DNA of 64,000 nt, from the NCBI RefSeq assembly GCF_048595755.1, contig NZ_CP184360.1, positions 682,001 to 746,000 on the forward strand. The letters run 5' to 3'. The position numbers and the translations under genes were made by a program. Positions 34,355-42,870 of this stretch are shown piece by piece (positions within the stretch are counted from its first letter, which is position 1; the number at the start of each line of letters is the position of its first letter). Source of the stretch: Luteococcus sp048595755 (lineage in GTDB: Bacteria; Actinomycetota; Actinomycetes; Propionibacteriales; Propionibacteriaceae). The notes beneath the pieces were generated by a model. That model saw only the letters and a list, made by a program, of their open reading frames with translations. It had not been told where the DNA came from and did not search any database.

Positions 34355-35416
34355 ATGATCTGGCCACGACTGCTGGGAATCGCGGTGGGCACTGCCGTCG
34401 ACCGATTCCTTGCCGACCCGCAGCGGCACCATCCGGTGGCGGCCTTCGGCACCTGGGCCATGACCGTGGAGGGCTGGGTCTGGCGTCGCAGCACTCCTCG
34501 TGGGGAGCTTGTGCGAGGCGCCGTGCACGGTGCGGCCTGTCTGGCCCCAGCCTTGGCACTGGGCCTGACGGCCGAGCGCGCCAGCCGGCATCACCCCTTG
34601 TGGCAGGCGGGATTGACGGCCCTGGCGGCATGGGTCGTGACGGGCGGTGAGTCCCTGGCCCGCGAAGGTGAATCGATGGCGCAGCACTTGGCCGACGACG
34701 ACCTGGGGTCGGCGCGGGAGCGGCTGCCGCACTTGTGCGGCCGGCTCGCCGAGGCATTGGACGAACCAGAACTCGCACGCGCCGCACTGGAGTCGGTGGC
34801 CGAGAACAGTGCGGATGCCGTCGTGGCACCGCTGTTCTGGGGCGCGCTGGCGGGGATCCCCGGCCTGCTGGTCCACCGGGCGGTGAACACCTTGGACGCC
34901 ATGGTGGGTCATCGCAATGACCGCTACGAGCACTTCGGAACCGTTGCGGCCCGGTGTGACGACGTCATGTGCTGGCTTCCTGCCAGGCTGACCGGTGCAC
35001 TGACATGCGCACTGGCCGGTGCCCGACGCGATGAGGCCTGGCGAGTGATGCGTCGTGATGCTCATGACCACCCCAGCCCCAACGGAGGTTGGTGTGAGGC
35101 AGCCTTCGCCGGCGCCCTGGGAGTGCAATTGGGCGGGCGCAATGTCTACCCGGGCGGGCGTGTTGAGCACCGAGGCCTGTTGGGAGAGGGGCCGCGCCCC
35201 GGCGCCGGCGAGCTGCGCGCTGCAGCGGCGCTGTCGCGGCGGGTCCAGCTGGCCGCGACCGCACTGGTCTGCATGGTGGGTGGGCTGGCCTCGGCGGGGC
35301 AGGCGATGCGTCGCACTCCGCAAACCGTCCATCCGTCGCGTCGCCGAACGACGGGTCGGACGGGCGCCGCACGCAGCGCCCTTGCTGCGTGGTCGATTTG
35401 CGGAGGTGGACACTGA
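34355..35416 (+). CDS. cbiB: Adenosylcobinamide-phosphate synthase CbiB/CobD
   Basis: The 353-residue membrane enzyme attaches the aminopropanol (phosphate) arm to adenosylcobyric acid. Conserved stretches seen are AVDRFLADPQRHHPVAAFGT at the N-terminus, ARAALESVAENSADAVVAPL (about residues 141-160), NTLDAMVGHRNDRYEHFGTV and DAHDHPSPNGGWCEAAFAGA. The last 34 codons or so (RTPQTVHPSRRR to CGGGH) are encoded by repeat copy G and match no part of the family known to me. The stop codon overlaps the cobQ start (TGATG). It starts only 32 bp from divergent cobC, so it may depend on transcription from further upstream. Confidence 0.93.
   Translation: MIWPRLLGIAVGTAVDRFLADPQRHHPVAAFGTWAMTVEGWVWRRSTPRGELVRGAVHGAACLAPALALGLTAERASRHHPLWQAGLTALAAWVVTGGESLAREGESMAQHLADDDLGSARERLPHLCGRLAEALDEPELARAALESVAENSADAVVAPLFWGALAGIPGLLVHRAVNTLDAMVGHRNDRYEHFGTVAARCDDVMCWLPARLTGALTCALAGARRDEAWRVMRRDAHDHPSPNGGWCEAAFAGALGVQLGGRNVYPGGRVEHRGLLGEGPRPGAGELRAAAALSRRVQLAATALVCMVGGLASAGQAMRRTPQTVHPSRRRTTGRTGAARSALAAWSICGGGH
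35315..35406. repeat. 92-bp inverted-arm repeat, copy G, inside the cbiB 3' end
   Basis: It begins ACTCCGCAAACCGTCCATCC and ends GCGTGGTCGATTTGCGGAGG. It is translated in frame as the C-terminal tail of CbiB and ends 10 bp before the cobQ start codon. Confidence 0.85.
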
Positions 35417-37002
35417 TGGCCGGAATCCTGGTGGCGGGAACCTCGTCCGATGCGGGCAAGTCGCTGGTGACGGTGGGGCTGTGCCGGGCGCTGCGACGAC
35501 GCGGCATCGACGTGGCGCCCTTCAAGGCGCAGAACATGAGCAACAACTCGATGGTGGTGGCCGACGGTGAGATTGGCCGCGCGCAGTACCTGCAGGCCCT
35601 GGCCGCGGGGGTGGAACCCTCCACCGCGATGAACCCGGTGCTGATCAAGCCCGGCACGGACCGGCGCGCCCACGTCGTGCTGCGGGGGCGGGCCGACGGG
35701 GCCCTGGAGGCCGGGCAGTACGCCACCGGTCGGCGTCATCTGGCGGCGTCTGCCTTCGAGGCCTTCCGTGAACTTGAATCGGCGCACCAGCTGGTGGTCT
35801 GTGAAGGGGCCGGCTCCCCCGCCGAGATCAACCTGCGTGGCGGGGACTACGTCAACATGGGTCTGGCCCGGCAGTTCAACCTGCCGGTGGTGCTGGTGGG
35901 AGACATCGACCGGGGTGGTGTGCTGGCCAGCATCTACGGCACCTGGGCGCTGCTGGAGCATGAGGACCGGCAGCTGCTGAAGGGCTACGTGATCAACAAG
36001 TTCCGGGGAGATCCCTCGGTGCTGGCGCCGGGTTTGGAGGAGATCAGCCGACGCACCGGCCTGACCAACTTCGGGGTGCTCAACTGGCTCGACGGGGTCT
36101 GGCTCGACGGGGAGGACGCCCTGGCGATTGGGGGCTGGCGGCGCTCGACGGCGTCGGTCGCCCAGCCGTTGCGGGTGGCGGTGGTGCGGCTGCCCCGTGT
36201 GAGCAATGCCACCGACGTGGATGCCCTGGCGGCCGAACCGGGCCTGCGGGTGGAGGTCACCGCCGATCCCGGCGTCTGCGCCACGGCAGACCTGCTAGTG
36301 CTGCCTGGCACCCGGGCCACCGTCGACGACCTGGCCTGGCTGCGTTCCCGCGGGATCGACCGGGTGGTGGCCGCACGCCATGCCGAGCACAAGCCAGTGC
36401 TGGGGATCTGCGGCGGCTACCAGATGCTGGGGCGGCTGATCGTGGATGAGGTGGAGCGGGCCTCGACAAGCTCGGCCACCGCAACCAACTCGACGGGCTC
36501 GGCCACCGGAACCACCACCCAGGCCTCGACAGGCTCGGCCACCGAGTCTGATGGCCCATCGTCGTTCCCCGAGCCTGTCGAGGGGTTGGGACTGCTGCCC
36601 CTGCGCGTCGACTTCCACCCTGACAAGGTGCTCGACCGCCCCACCGGGCATTGGCAGGGGCAGACCACCACCGGGTACGAGATCCACCACGGCCGTCCCA
36701 CGCGCCTGGCGGAGCCCGACGAGGATTTCCTGGACGGCATGCGGGTGGGCACCACCTGGGGCACCCACTGGCACGGCGCCCTGGAGCACGACAGCTTCCG
36801 CCGCGCCTGGCTCACCCGCGTCGCCGAGCAGGCCGGGCACCCGTGGCGCCCCAGCCCAGACGCGCCGGGATTCGGTGCGCTGCGGGAACGAATGATCGAG
36901 ACATTGGCCGATGCCATCGAGGAGCAGCTGGACGTCGACGCCCTGCTGGCCCTCACCACACCCAACCCAGCCCTCACCAGCACCAACCCAGAGGAGAACT
37001 GA
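35416..37002 (+). CDS. cobQ: Cobyric acid synthase CobQ/CbiP
   Basis: The 528-residue cytosolic amidotransferase amidates four side chains of adenosylcobyrinic acid a,c-diamide using glutamine and ATP. The N-terminal synthetase domain has GTSSDAGKSLV and FKAQNMSNNSMVV. The C-terminal class I glutaminase has the nucleophile Cys in LGICGGYQMLG and the His in GTHWHGALEHDSFRRAWL. Directly after GGYQMLGRLIVDEVER a roughly 42-residue Ser/Thr/Ala-rich stretch is inserted, encoded by dispersed repeats; conserved sequence resumes at LGLLPLRVDFHPDKVL. The start ATG overlaps the cbiB stop. It is followed by cobO. Confidence 0.96.
   Translation: MAGILVAGTSSDAGKSLVTVGLCRALRRRGIDVAPFKAQNMSNNSMVVADGEIGRAQYLQALAAGVEPSTAMNPVLIKPGTDRRAHVVLRGRADGALEAGQYATGRRHLAASAFEAFRELESAHQLVVCEGAGSPAEINLRGGDYVNMGLARQFNLPVVLVGDIDRGGVLASIYGTWALLEHEDRQLLKGYVINKFRGDPSVLAPGLEEISRRTGLTNFGVLNWLDGVWLDGEDALAIGGWRRSTASVAQPLRVAVVRLPRVSNATDVDALAAEPGLRVEVTADPGVCATADLLVLPGTRATVDDLAWLRSRGIDRVVAARHAEHKPVLGICGGYQMLGRLIVDEVERASTSSATATNSTGSATGTTTQASTGSATESDGPSSFPEPVEGLGLLPLRVDFHPDKVLDRPTGHWQGQTTTGYEIHHGRPTRLAEPDEDFLDGMRVGTTWGTHWHGALEHDSFRRAWLTRVAEQAGHPWRPSPDAPGFGALRERMIETLADAIEEQLDVDALLALTTPNPALTSTNPEEN
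36459..36587 (+). repeat. In-frame CCTCGACAAGCTCGG-type repeat insertion in cobQ
   Basis: Three left-type units (CCTCGACAAGCTCGGCCACC at 36461-36480, a TCGACGGGCTCGGCCACCGG copy near 36490, CCTCGACAGGCTCGGCCACC near 36523) are followed by an inverted unit CCCCGAGCCTGTCGAGGGG near 36567. Translated, they read ASTSSATATNSTGSATG and end in PEPVEG. They sit in a loop of the glutaminase domain. Confidence 0.8.
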
Positions 37003-37003
37003 C

Positions 37004-37609
37004 ATGCAGGGGACCCCACCGGTCAAGGACGAGAAGCTCACCACGCGTCAGCTGCGGCACCAGCCGCGGTTGATCGTCAACACCGGCGACGGCAAGGGCA
37101 AGTCCACCGCCGCCTTCGGGATGGCGCTGCGCGGCTGGAACCAGGGCTGGAGCATCGGCGTCTACCAGTTCGTGAAGTCGCCCAACTGGCGCACCGGCGA
37201 GAAGGCGGCCTTCGCGGCGCTCAACGAGGTGCACCAGCAGACCGGGCAGGGCGGGCCCGTCGAGTGGCACGCCATGGGCGCCGGCTGGACCTGGCTGCGC
37301 TCCACCCAGGAGGTGGACCACGTCGCGATGAGCAAGGAGGGCTGGGCGCGGATCAGCGAGCAGCTCGCCAACCAGACCCACAAGCTCTACGTGCTCGACG
37401 AGTTCAGCTATGTGCTGGCCAACGGCTGGTTGGACGTCGACGAGGTGCTCGAGACCCTGCGCAATCGCCCCGGCAACCAGCATGTCGTGATGACCGGGCG
37501 CCGGATGCCGCAGCAGGTGATCGAGGCGGCAGACCTGGTGACCGAGATGACCAAGATCAAGCACCCCTTCGACACCGGGGCGAAGGGGCAGGCCGGCATC
37601 GAGTGGTGA
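37004..37609 (+). CDS. cobO: Cob(I)yrinic acid a,c-diamide adenosyltransferase (CobO/BtuR type)
   Basis: The 201-residue enzyme transfers the adenosyl group from ATP to cob(I)alamin or its precursors. The P-loop is VNTGDGKGKSTAAFGMALRG (about residues 26-45). Other family stretches are IGVYQFVKSPNWRTGE, VLDEFSYVLANGWLD and VVMTGRRMPQQVIEAADLVT. Length and order match CobO/BtuR. The ATG follows the cobQ stop by 1 nt with GAGGAG upstream, so it is translationally coupled in the cbiB-cobQ-cobO unit. Confidence 0.96.
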   Translation: MQGTPPVKDEKLTTRQLRHQPRLIVNTGDGKGKSTAAFGMALRGWNQGWSIGVYQFVKSPNWRTGEKAAFAALNEVHQQTGQGGPVEWHAMGAGWTWLRSTQEVDHVAMSKEGWARISEQLANQTHKLYVLDEFSYVLANGWLDVDEVLETLRNRPGNQHVVMTGRRMPQQVIEAADLVTEMTKIKHPFDTGAKGQAGIEW

Positions 37610-37729
37610 GGGTGGGTTGACCATCTGGCCGATCGGTGTCCCTCTCCAGGAGGAGGGACGGACGGGTTTGTGCGGGGAATCCCCCACCGGCCGGATGTCA
37701 GGAAAGAGCCGTCATTGGACAGTGGAGGG

Positions 37730-38008
37730 GTGAACCAGAACTCGCCTCGCAATCAAACTCCGATGCGTCCTCCGCTGCGGCGCAGCACCGACCAGAAGTG
37801 GCTGACCGGGATGTGCGCCGGCGTCGCCGACTGGGCCGGGTACTCACCCACGTGGGTACGCGGTGTCTACGTCGCCTTCAGCGTGGTGAGCTCGGCTCTG
37901 TTCGCGCCTTTGGCCGAGGGACACGTGATGTTGGCACTGCTGGTGCTCTTCGTGCTGCTCTACCTGGTTGCCGCGATCTCAATCCCAGCGGACTCGCCGA
38001 GCCAGTAG
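37730..38008 (+). CDS. PspC domain membrane protein
   Basis: The roughly 92-residue protein carries a PspC domain: RRSTDQKWLTGMCAGVADWA (about residues 17-36) followed by GYSPTWVRGVYVAFSVV and a second TM segment ending VAAISIPADSPSQ. Small PspC proteins sit in the membrane and in some bacteria take part in envelope stress responses. The start is uncertain: the GTG at 37730 has GGAGG directly against it, and an ATG at 37763 is an alternative. No link to B12 is apparent; the gene lies between two B12 units. Confidence 0.8.
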   Translation: MNQNSPRNQTPMRPPLRRSTDQKWLTGMCAGVADWAGYSPTWVRGVYVAFSVVSSALFAPLAEGHVMLALLVLFVLLYLVAAISIPADSPSQ

Positions 38009-38197
38009 CCCAGCTCTCCCTGCCTCGGTCCTCCGTTCCCTGTTCTCGCGCGGGTTGGTCAACCGCGCTCGGATTGCAACCCGAGCGAGAGCAACAAACC
38101 CGAGCGACCCCCTGGGAAACCCGCACCAACCCGATCCCCGGGCAGGGGCCTGGCATCCGGGACCATCGACTGGCATGGGGAGAGCACCATCGCCCGC

Positions 38198-38325
38198 TAG
38201 GCTGACGGCAGCCCACGGCGCAGGAACCCGGTGCAAGCCCGGGGCGGTTCCGCCACTGTGAAAGCCAGACACTGGCCGTCGGGTGAGTCCATGCCCACGT
38301 TCCGGAGCGAGAACTCCGGGGGAGG
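38198..38325 (+). promoter_or_regulatory. Cobalamin riboswitch 2, upstream of cobN
   Basis: A TAGGCT -10 box (38198-38203) is followed by the short type of cobalamin aptamer: GCAGGAACCCGGTGCAAGCC (38220-38239), then CGGGGCGGTTCCGCCACTGTGA. A later hairpin (TCCGGAGCGAGAACTCCGG, near 38301-38319) lies just before GGAGGAG of cobN, so control may be at translation initiation (inference). Confidence 0.85.
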
Positions 38326-38335
38326 AGACGCGCCG

Positions 38336-41300
38336 ATGCGCATCGCCCTGCTGTCCACGTCCGACACCGACCTGCTCTCGGCTCGCGCCAGCGGCGCCGA
38401 CTACCTGTTGGGCAATCCCTCACGCCCCATGCACCAGGAGATGGCCGACGAGATCGCCGGGTGCGATCTGGTGGTGGCCCGCATCCTGGGCGGTCCGCAG
38501 GACCTGTGCGACGGCTTCCGCCAGCTTGCCGACACGAAACCCATGGTGCTGCTGGGCGGCGAACAGGAACCCAGCGCCCAGCTGATGGAGCTGTCCAGCG
38601 TGCCGATCGGCGTCGCGGCCGAGGCGCACCGCTACCTGGCCGAGGGCGGCCCCGCCAACCTGAGGCAGCTCCACGCCTTCCTGTCCGACACGGTGCTGCT
38701 GACCGGTGAGGGATTCGAGGCGCCGCGCCCGGTGCCGGCCTGGGGCTGGGCGGCGCGGGAGCAGGTGCCCGGGGCGCAGGAACTGCCCGCGGTGGGGATC
38801 CTCTACTACCGAGCCCATGAGGTCAGCGGCAACGCCGCCTTCGCCCACGAGCTGGCCGACGCGGTCGATGCGACGGGGCTGGCGGTGGGGTTACCGATCT
38901 TCGCAGGTTCGCTGCGTCAGGCCCCCGACGAGCTGTACCAGGCGCTGGCAAGCCTGGATGCCCTGGTGGTGACGGTGCTCGCGGCTGGCGGCTCCACCCC
39001 CGCCAGCGCCCAGGCCGGAGGCGACGACGAGGCGTGGGACGTCGCCCGGATAGCGGAACTCGACCTTCCGATCATCCAGGGACTGTGCCTGACCAGCAGC
39101 CGCACCGAATGGCAGGCCAACGACGAGGGTGTCACGCCGCTGGACTCGGCCACCCAGATCGCCATCCCGGAATTCGACGGCCGCATCATCGCCGGCCCCT
39201 TCAGCTTCAAGGAGTTCGACGACGAGGGCCTGCCCCGTTACGTCGCAGACCAGGAACGCTGCACCAGGCTGGCGCGGCTGGCCGTCAACCACGCCCGGCT
39301 GCGCCACACGCCCAACCGTGACAAGAAACTGGCGCTGGTGCTGTCCGCCTACCCCACCAAGCACGCCCGGATCGGCAATGCCGTGGGCCTGGACACCCCC
39401 GTCTCTGCGATCCGCCTGCTGCGTCGGCTGCGCGAGGAGGGCTATGACCTGGGAGGCGACAATGAGGTCACCCGGATCGTCGACGCCTCGGACGGCTCCC
39501 CCGAGGCCGAGACCAGGGCCGGCGACGCCCTGATCCACGCGTTGATCGCGGCCGGCGGGCAGGACGAGGAGTGGCTCACCAATGCGCAGCTGAGCGAGGC
39601 GCACGTCCGCATCACGCCCGAGCAGTACCGCGAATGGACCGCCGACCTGCCCGTCGAGCTGCGGGACCAGATGCGTGAGGCCTGGGGAGAGGGGCCGGGC
39701 AGCCTGTTCGTCAACGACGAGGGCGAACTGGTGCTGGCCACGCTGCAGGCCGGCAATGTGGTGATCCTGGTCCAGCCGCCGCGCGGCTTCGGCGAGAACC
39801 CCGTCGCGATCTACCACGACCCCGACATGGCCCCCAGCCACCACTACATCGGCGCCTACCGCTGGATCGAGCACGGCTTCGGCGCCCACGCGGTGGTGCA
39901 TCTGGGCAAGCATGGCTCGATGGAGTGGCTGCCGGGCAAGAATGCGGCGCTGAGTGTGGCGTGCGGGCCCGACGCCGCGATCGGCTCGCTGCCGCTGGTC
40001 TACCCCTTCCTGGTCAACGATCCGGGCGAGGGCGCGCAGGCCAAGCGTCGGGCGCACGCGGTGATCGTCGACCACCTGGTGCCGCCGATGGCGCGCGCCG
40101 AGAGCTATGGCGACATCGCCCGGTTGGAGCAGCTGCTCGACGAGCACGCCAACATCGCCTCGATGGACCCGGCGAAGCTGCCGGCCGTGCGCGGCGAGAT
40201 CTGGGCGCTGATGCGCGCCGCGGAGATGCACCGAGACCTGGGCCTGGAGGAGAGGCCGCAGGACGAGGAGTTCGACGACTTCCTGCTGCACGTCGACGGT
40301 TGGCTGTGCGAGATCAAGGACGCGCAGATCCGCGACGGGCTGCACACCCTGGGCGCGGCCCCCACTGGGGAGGCACGGGTCAACCTGGTGCTGGCGATCC
40401 TGCGGGCGCAGCAGGTCTGGGGTGGCGCGAGTGATGCCGTGCCGGGGCTGCGTCGCGCCCTGGGACTCGAGGACGACGCCGACTCGGTGCGCACCGACGA
40501 GGTGGAGGCCGAGGCCCGCGCCCTGGTGCAGGCGATGGAGCAGGCCGGCTGGGACCCGGAGGCAGTGGACGAGCTGGCCTCGACAAGCTCGGCCACCGTG
40601 GTTGGCTCCCGGCCCAGCCACCCGGCCCCCGAGCCTGTCGAGGGGCAGGGAGACTCGGCCAGCGAAACGGACCGTTCCCCGAGCCTGTCGAGGGGAGACG
40701 TGGCCCGGGTGCTGCGCTTCGCCGCCGAGCAGGTGGTGCCGCGGTTGGAGCGCACCACCGACGAACTGACTGCCGTGCTGCACGCGCTGGAGGGCGGCTT
40801 CATCCCGTCCGGCCCGTCGGGATCCCCGCTGCGTGGGCTGGTGAACGTGCTGCCCACGGGCCGCAACTTCTACACCGTCGACCCGCGCGCGGTGCCGTCG
40901 CGGCTGGCCTGGCAGACGGGGCAGGCCATGGCCGATTCCCTGCTGCAGCGCCACCTGGACGAGACCGGCACCTACCCCACCTCGGTGGGGCTCAGTGTCT
41001 GGGGAACCTCCGCGATGCGGACCAGCGGCGACGACATCGCCGAGGTGCTGGCCCTGTTGGGCGTGCGGCCCGAGTGGGACGAGGCCTCGCGTCGGGTCAG
41101 CCGTCTGGAGGTGATTCCCCTCGACGAGCTGGGCCGCCCGCGCATCGACGTGACGGTGCGCATCTCGGGCTTCTTCCGTGACGCCTTCCCCCATGTCGTC
41201 GCCATGCTCGACGACGCGGTGGCGATGGTCGCGGAGCTCGACGAGCCCGACGAGCAGAACTTCGTGCGCGCCCACGCGCGCGCCGATCTGGCCGAGCACG

Positions 41301-42043
41301 GTGACCAGCGTCGCGCCCGCACCCGCATCTTCGGTTCCAAGCCGGGCAGCTATGGCGCGGGGATCCTGCAGGTGGTGGAGAGCGGCAACTGGCGCAGCGA
41401 CGACGACCTGGCCGAGGTCTACACGGCCTGGGGTGGCTTCGCCTACGGGCGCGACCTGGACGGCATCCCCGCCAGTGACGACATGCGCACCAACTACACC
41501 CGCATCCAGGTGGCGGCCAAGAATGTCGACTCCGCCGAGCACGACATCATCGACTCCGACGACTACTACCAGTACCACGGCGGCATGGTCGCCACCGTGC
41601 GGGCACTGACCGGCGCGGAACCCAAGGCCTATGTGGGTGACTCCACCAGCCCCGACCGGGTGCGCACCCGCAGCCTGGCCGAGGAGACCGCCCGCGTCTT
41701 CCGCGCCCGCGTCGTGAACCCCAGGTGGATCGCAGCGATGCAGCGCCACGGCTACAAGGGAGCCTTCGAACTGGCCGCCACCGTCGACTACCTCTTCGGC
41801 TTCGACGCCACCGCCGGAGTGGTCGACGACTGGATGTATGACCGGGTGGCGCGCGAGTACGTGTTGGACGAGACCACCCAGGAATTCATGCGCACCAGCA
41901 ATCCGTGGGCGCTGCGCGGCATCGTGGAGCGGCTGCACGAGGCCGCCGAGCGCGGCCTGTGGGCCGAGCCCGACGCCGAGCTGCTGCAACAGATGCAGCA
42001 GGTCTACCTGGAGCTCGAGGGAGACCTGGAGGACCAGGCATGA
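38336..42043 (+). CDS. cobN: Cobaltochelatase subunit CobN
   Basis: The 1235-residue large subunit of the ATP-dependent (cobalt-late) cobaltochelatase inserts Co2+ into hydrogenobyrinic acid a,c-diamide with a ChlI/ChlD-type AAA+ partner, encoded here at 50.8-53.0 kb. CobN/Mg-chelatase H-type stretches include VHLGKHGSMEWLPGKN (about residue 522), PFLVNDPGEGAQAKRRAHAV, NVLPTGRNFYTVDPRAVPSR and RIFGSKPGSYGAGILQVVES. A roughly 39-residue repeat-encoded insert lies near residue 750. The ATG at 38336 follows GGAGGAG and the riboswitch. It is followed by cobF with an ATGA overlap. Confidence 0.97.
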   Translation: MRIALLSTSDTDLLSARASGADYLLGNPSRPMHQEMADEIAGCDLVVARILGGPQDLCDGFRQLADTKPMVLLGGEQEPSAQLMELSSVPIGVAAEAHRYLAEGGPANLRQLHAFLSDTVLLTGEGFEAPRPVPAWGWAAREQVPGAQELPAVGILYYRAHEVSGNAAFAHELADAVDATGLAVGLPIFAGSLRQAPDELYQALASLDALVVTVLAAGGSTPASAQAGGDDEAWDVARIAELDLPIIQGLCLTSSRTEWQANDEGVTPLDSATQIAIPEFDGRIIAGPFSFKEFDDEGLPRYVADQERCTRLARLAVNHARLRHTPNRDKKLALVLSAYPTKHARIGNAVGLDTPVSAIRLLRRLREEGYDLGGDNEVTRIVDASDGSPEAETRAGDALIHALIAAGGQDEEWLTNAQLSEAHVRITPEQYREWTADLPVELRDQMREAWGEGPGSLFVNDEGELVLATLQAGNVVILVQPPRGFGENPVAIYHDPDMAPSHHYIGAYRWIEHGFGAHAVVHLGKHGSMEWLPGKNAALSVACGPDAAIGSLPLVYPFLVNDPGEGAQAKRRAHAVIVDHLVPPMARAESYGDIARLEQLLDEHANIASMDPAKLPAVRGEIWALMRAAEMHRDLGLEERPQDEEFDDFLLHVDGWLCEIKDAQIRDGLHTLGAAPTGEARVNLVLAILRAQQVWGGASDAVPGLRRALGLEDDADSVRTDEVEAEARALVQAMEQAGWDPEAVDELASTSSATVVGSRPSHPAPEPVEGQGDSASETDRSPSLSRGDVARVLRFAAEQVVPRLERTTDELTAVLHALEGGFIPSGPSGSPLRGLVNVLPTGRNFYTVDPRAVPSRLAWQTGQAMADSLLQRHLDETGTYPTSVGLSVWGTSAMRTSGDDIAEVLALLGVRPEWDEASRRVSRLEVIPLDELGRPRIDVTVRISGFFRDAFPHVVAMLDDAVAMVAELDEPDEQNFVRAHARADLAEHGDQRRARTRIFGSKPGSYGAGILQVVESGNWRSDDDLAEVYTAWGGFAYGRDLDGIPASDDMRTNYTRIQVAAKNVDSAEHDIIDSDDYYQYHGGMVATVRALTGAEPKAYVGDSTSPDRVRTRSLAEETARVFRARVVNPRWIAAMQRHGYKGAFELAATVDYLFGFDATAGVVDDWMYDRVAREYVLDETTQEFMRTSNPWALRGIVERLHEAAERGLWAEPDAELLQQMQQVYLELEGDLEDQA
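40577..40696 (+). repeat. In-frame CCTCGACAAGCTCGG-type repeat insertion in cobN
   Basis: One left-type unit (CCTCGACAAGCTCGGCCACC at 40578-40597) is followed by two inverted units CCCCGAGCCTGTCGAGGGG (near 40627-40645 and 40677-40695). Translated they read STSSATVV, then PEPVEG and SPSLSRGD. They lie in a linker between conserved CobN segments. Confidence 0.8.
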
Positions 42044-42870
42044 GCGCTCACGGCACCGCCCTGGAGCGGTTGCGCATCCTAGGCATCGGCATGGGTCCGC
42101 AGCACGTGACGCCCGAGGTCTCGGATGCCTTGCGGGAGTGCGACGCGGTGGTGGTCTTCGACAAGTCGGCCACCGACGGCGCCCACGCCGGGCACGACCG
42201 GGACGAGCAGATGGCGGTGCGGTGCCGGATCGCGGCCGAGCACGGCGTCCCGGTGGTGCTGGTGCCGGACCCGCCGCGGGATCGCCGGGGCCCGTCGCAA
42301 TCCACGGGGCACGAGTACCGCCGGGCCGTCGTCGACTGGCACGGAGCCCGAACCGAACGCATCCTGGCCGGCCTGCGGGCCGAGGCCCCCGCGGCACGCC
42401 AGGTGGCGATCCTGGCCTGGGGTGACTCGTCGCTGTTCGACTCGCTGGTGCGGCTGGCGGGTCGCATCGAGCAGCAGACGGGCTGTGACTGGAACGTGCT
42501 GCCCGGGGTCAGCGCCCCGCAGGTGCTGGCCGCCCGGCACCGTGTGGTGCTGCACCGCGTCGGCGAACCGGTGCACGTGACGACGGCCCGCAAGCTCTTC
42601 GACGACATCGCGGCCGGCCAGCGCAACCTGGTGGTGATGCTCACGCTGCCGCACACCCTGGACGACCTGGCCGCGAGGCCGGAACTCGACGACTGGCAGC
42701 TGTGGTGGTCGGCGAACCTGGGCTCGGCCGGGGAGCAGTCGCTTTCTGGGCGCGTGCGCGAGGTCATCGGCGACGCGAAGGTTGCACGTGAAACGGCGCG
42801 CGAGACCGACGGCTGGGTGATGGACATGTTCCTGCTGCGGGCCCCCGACGAGCACGGGAACGTGCTGTGA
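42040..42870 (+). CDS. cobF: Precorrin-6A synthase (deacetylating) CobF
   Basis: The 276-residue methyltransferase belongs to the tetrapyrrole methylase superfamily. CobF methylates C-1 of precorrin-5 and releases acetate, a step found only in the oxygen-dependent pathway. Seen are ILGIGMGPQHVTPEVSDALR, VVVFDKSA, PRDRRGPSQSTGHEYRRAV, LAWGDSSLFDSLVRL and LPGVSAPQVLA. The start overlaps the cobN stop (ATGA), and cobK follows with a GTGA overlap, so cobN-cobF-cobK is one translationally coupled unit under riboswitch 2. Confidence 0.92.
   Translation: MSAHGTALERLRILGIGMGPQHVTPEVSDALRECDAVVVFDKSATDGAHAGHDRDEQMAVRCRIAAEHGVPVVLVPDPPRDRRGPSQSTGHEYRRAVVDWHGARTERILAGLRAEAPAARQVAILAWGDSSLFDSLVRLAGRIEQQTGCDWNVLPGVSAPQVLAARHRVVLHRVGEPVHVTTARKLFDDIAAGQRNLVVMLTLPHTLDDLAARPELDDWQLWWSANLGSAGEQSLSGRVREVIGDAKVARETARETDGWVMDMFLLRAPDEHGNVL

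Noticed and set aside
33741..34358. Open frame starting ATG just after riboswitch 1
   Set aside because: A plausible start follows the riboswitch, but nearly all of the frame is the reverse strand of the conserved cobC gene and shows no family motif.
37638..37659. Hairpin GTCCCTC/GAGGGAC after cobO as a terminator
   Set aside because: The stem is only 7 bp with no T-run, and it lies close to the next gene; not strong enough to list.
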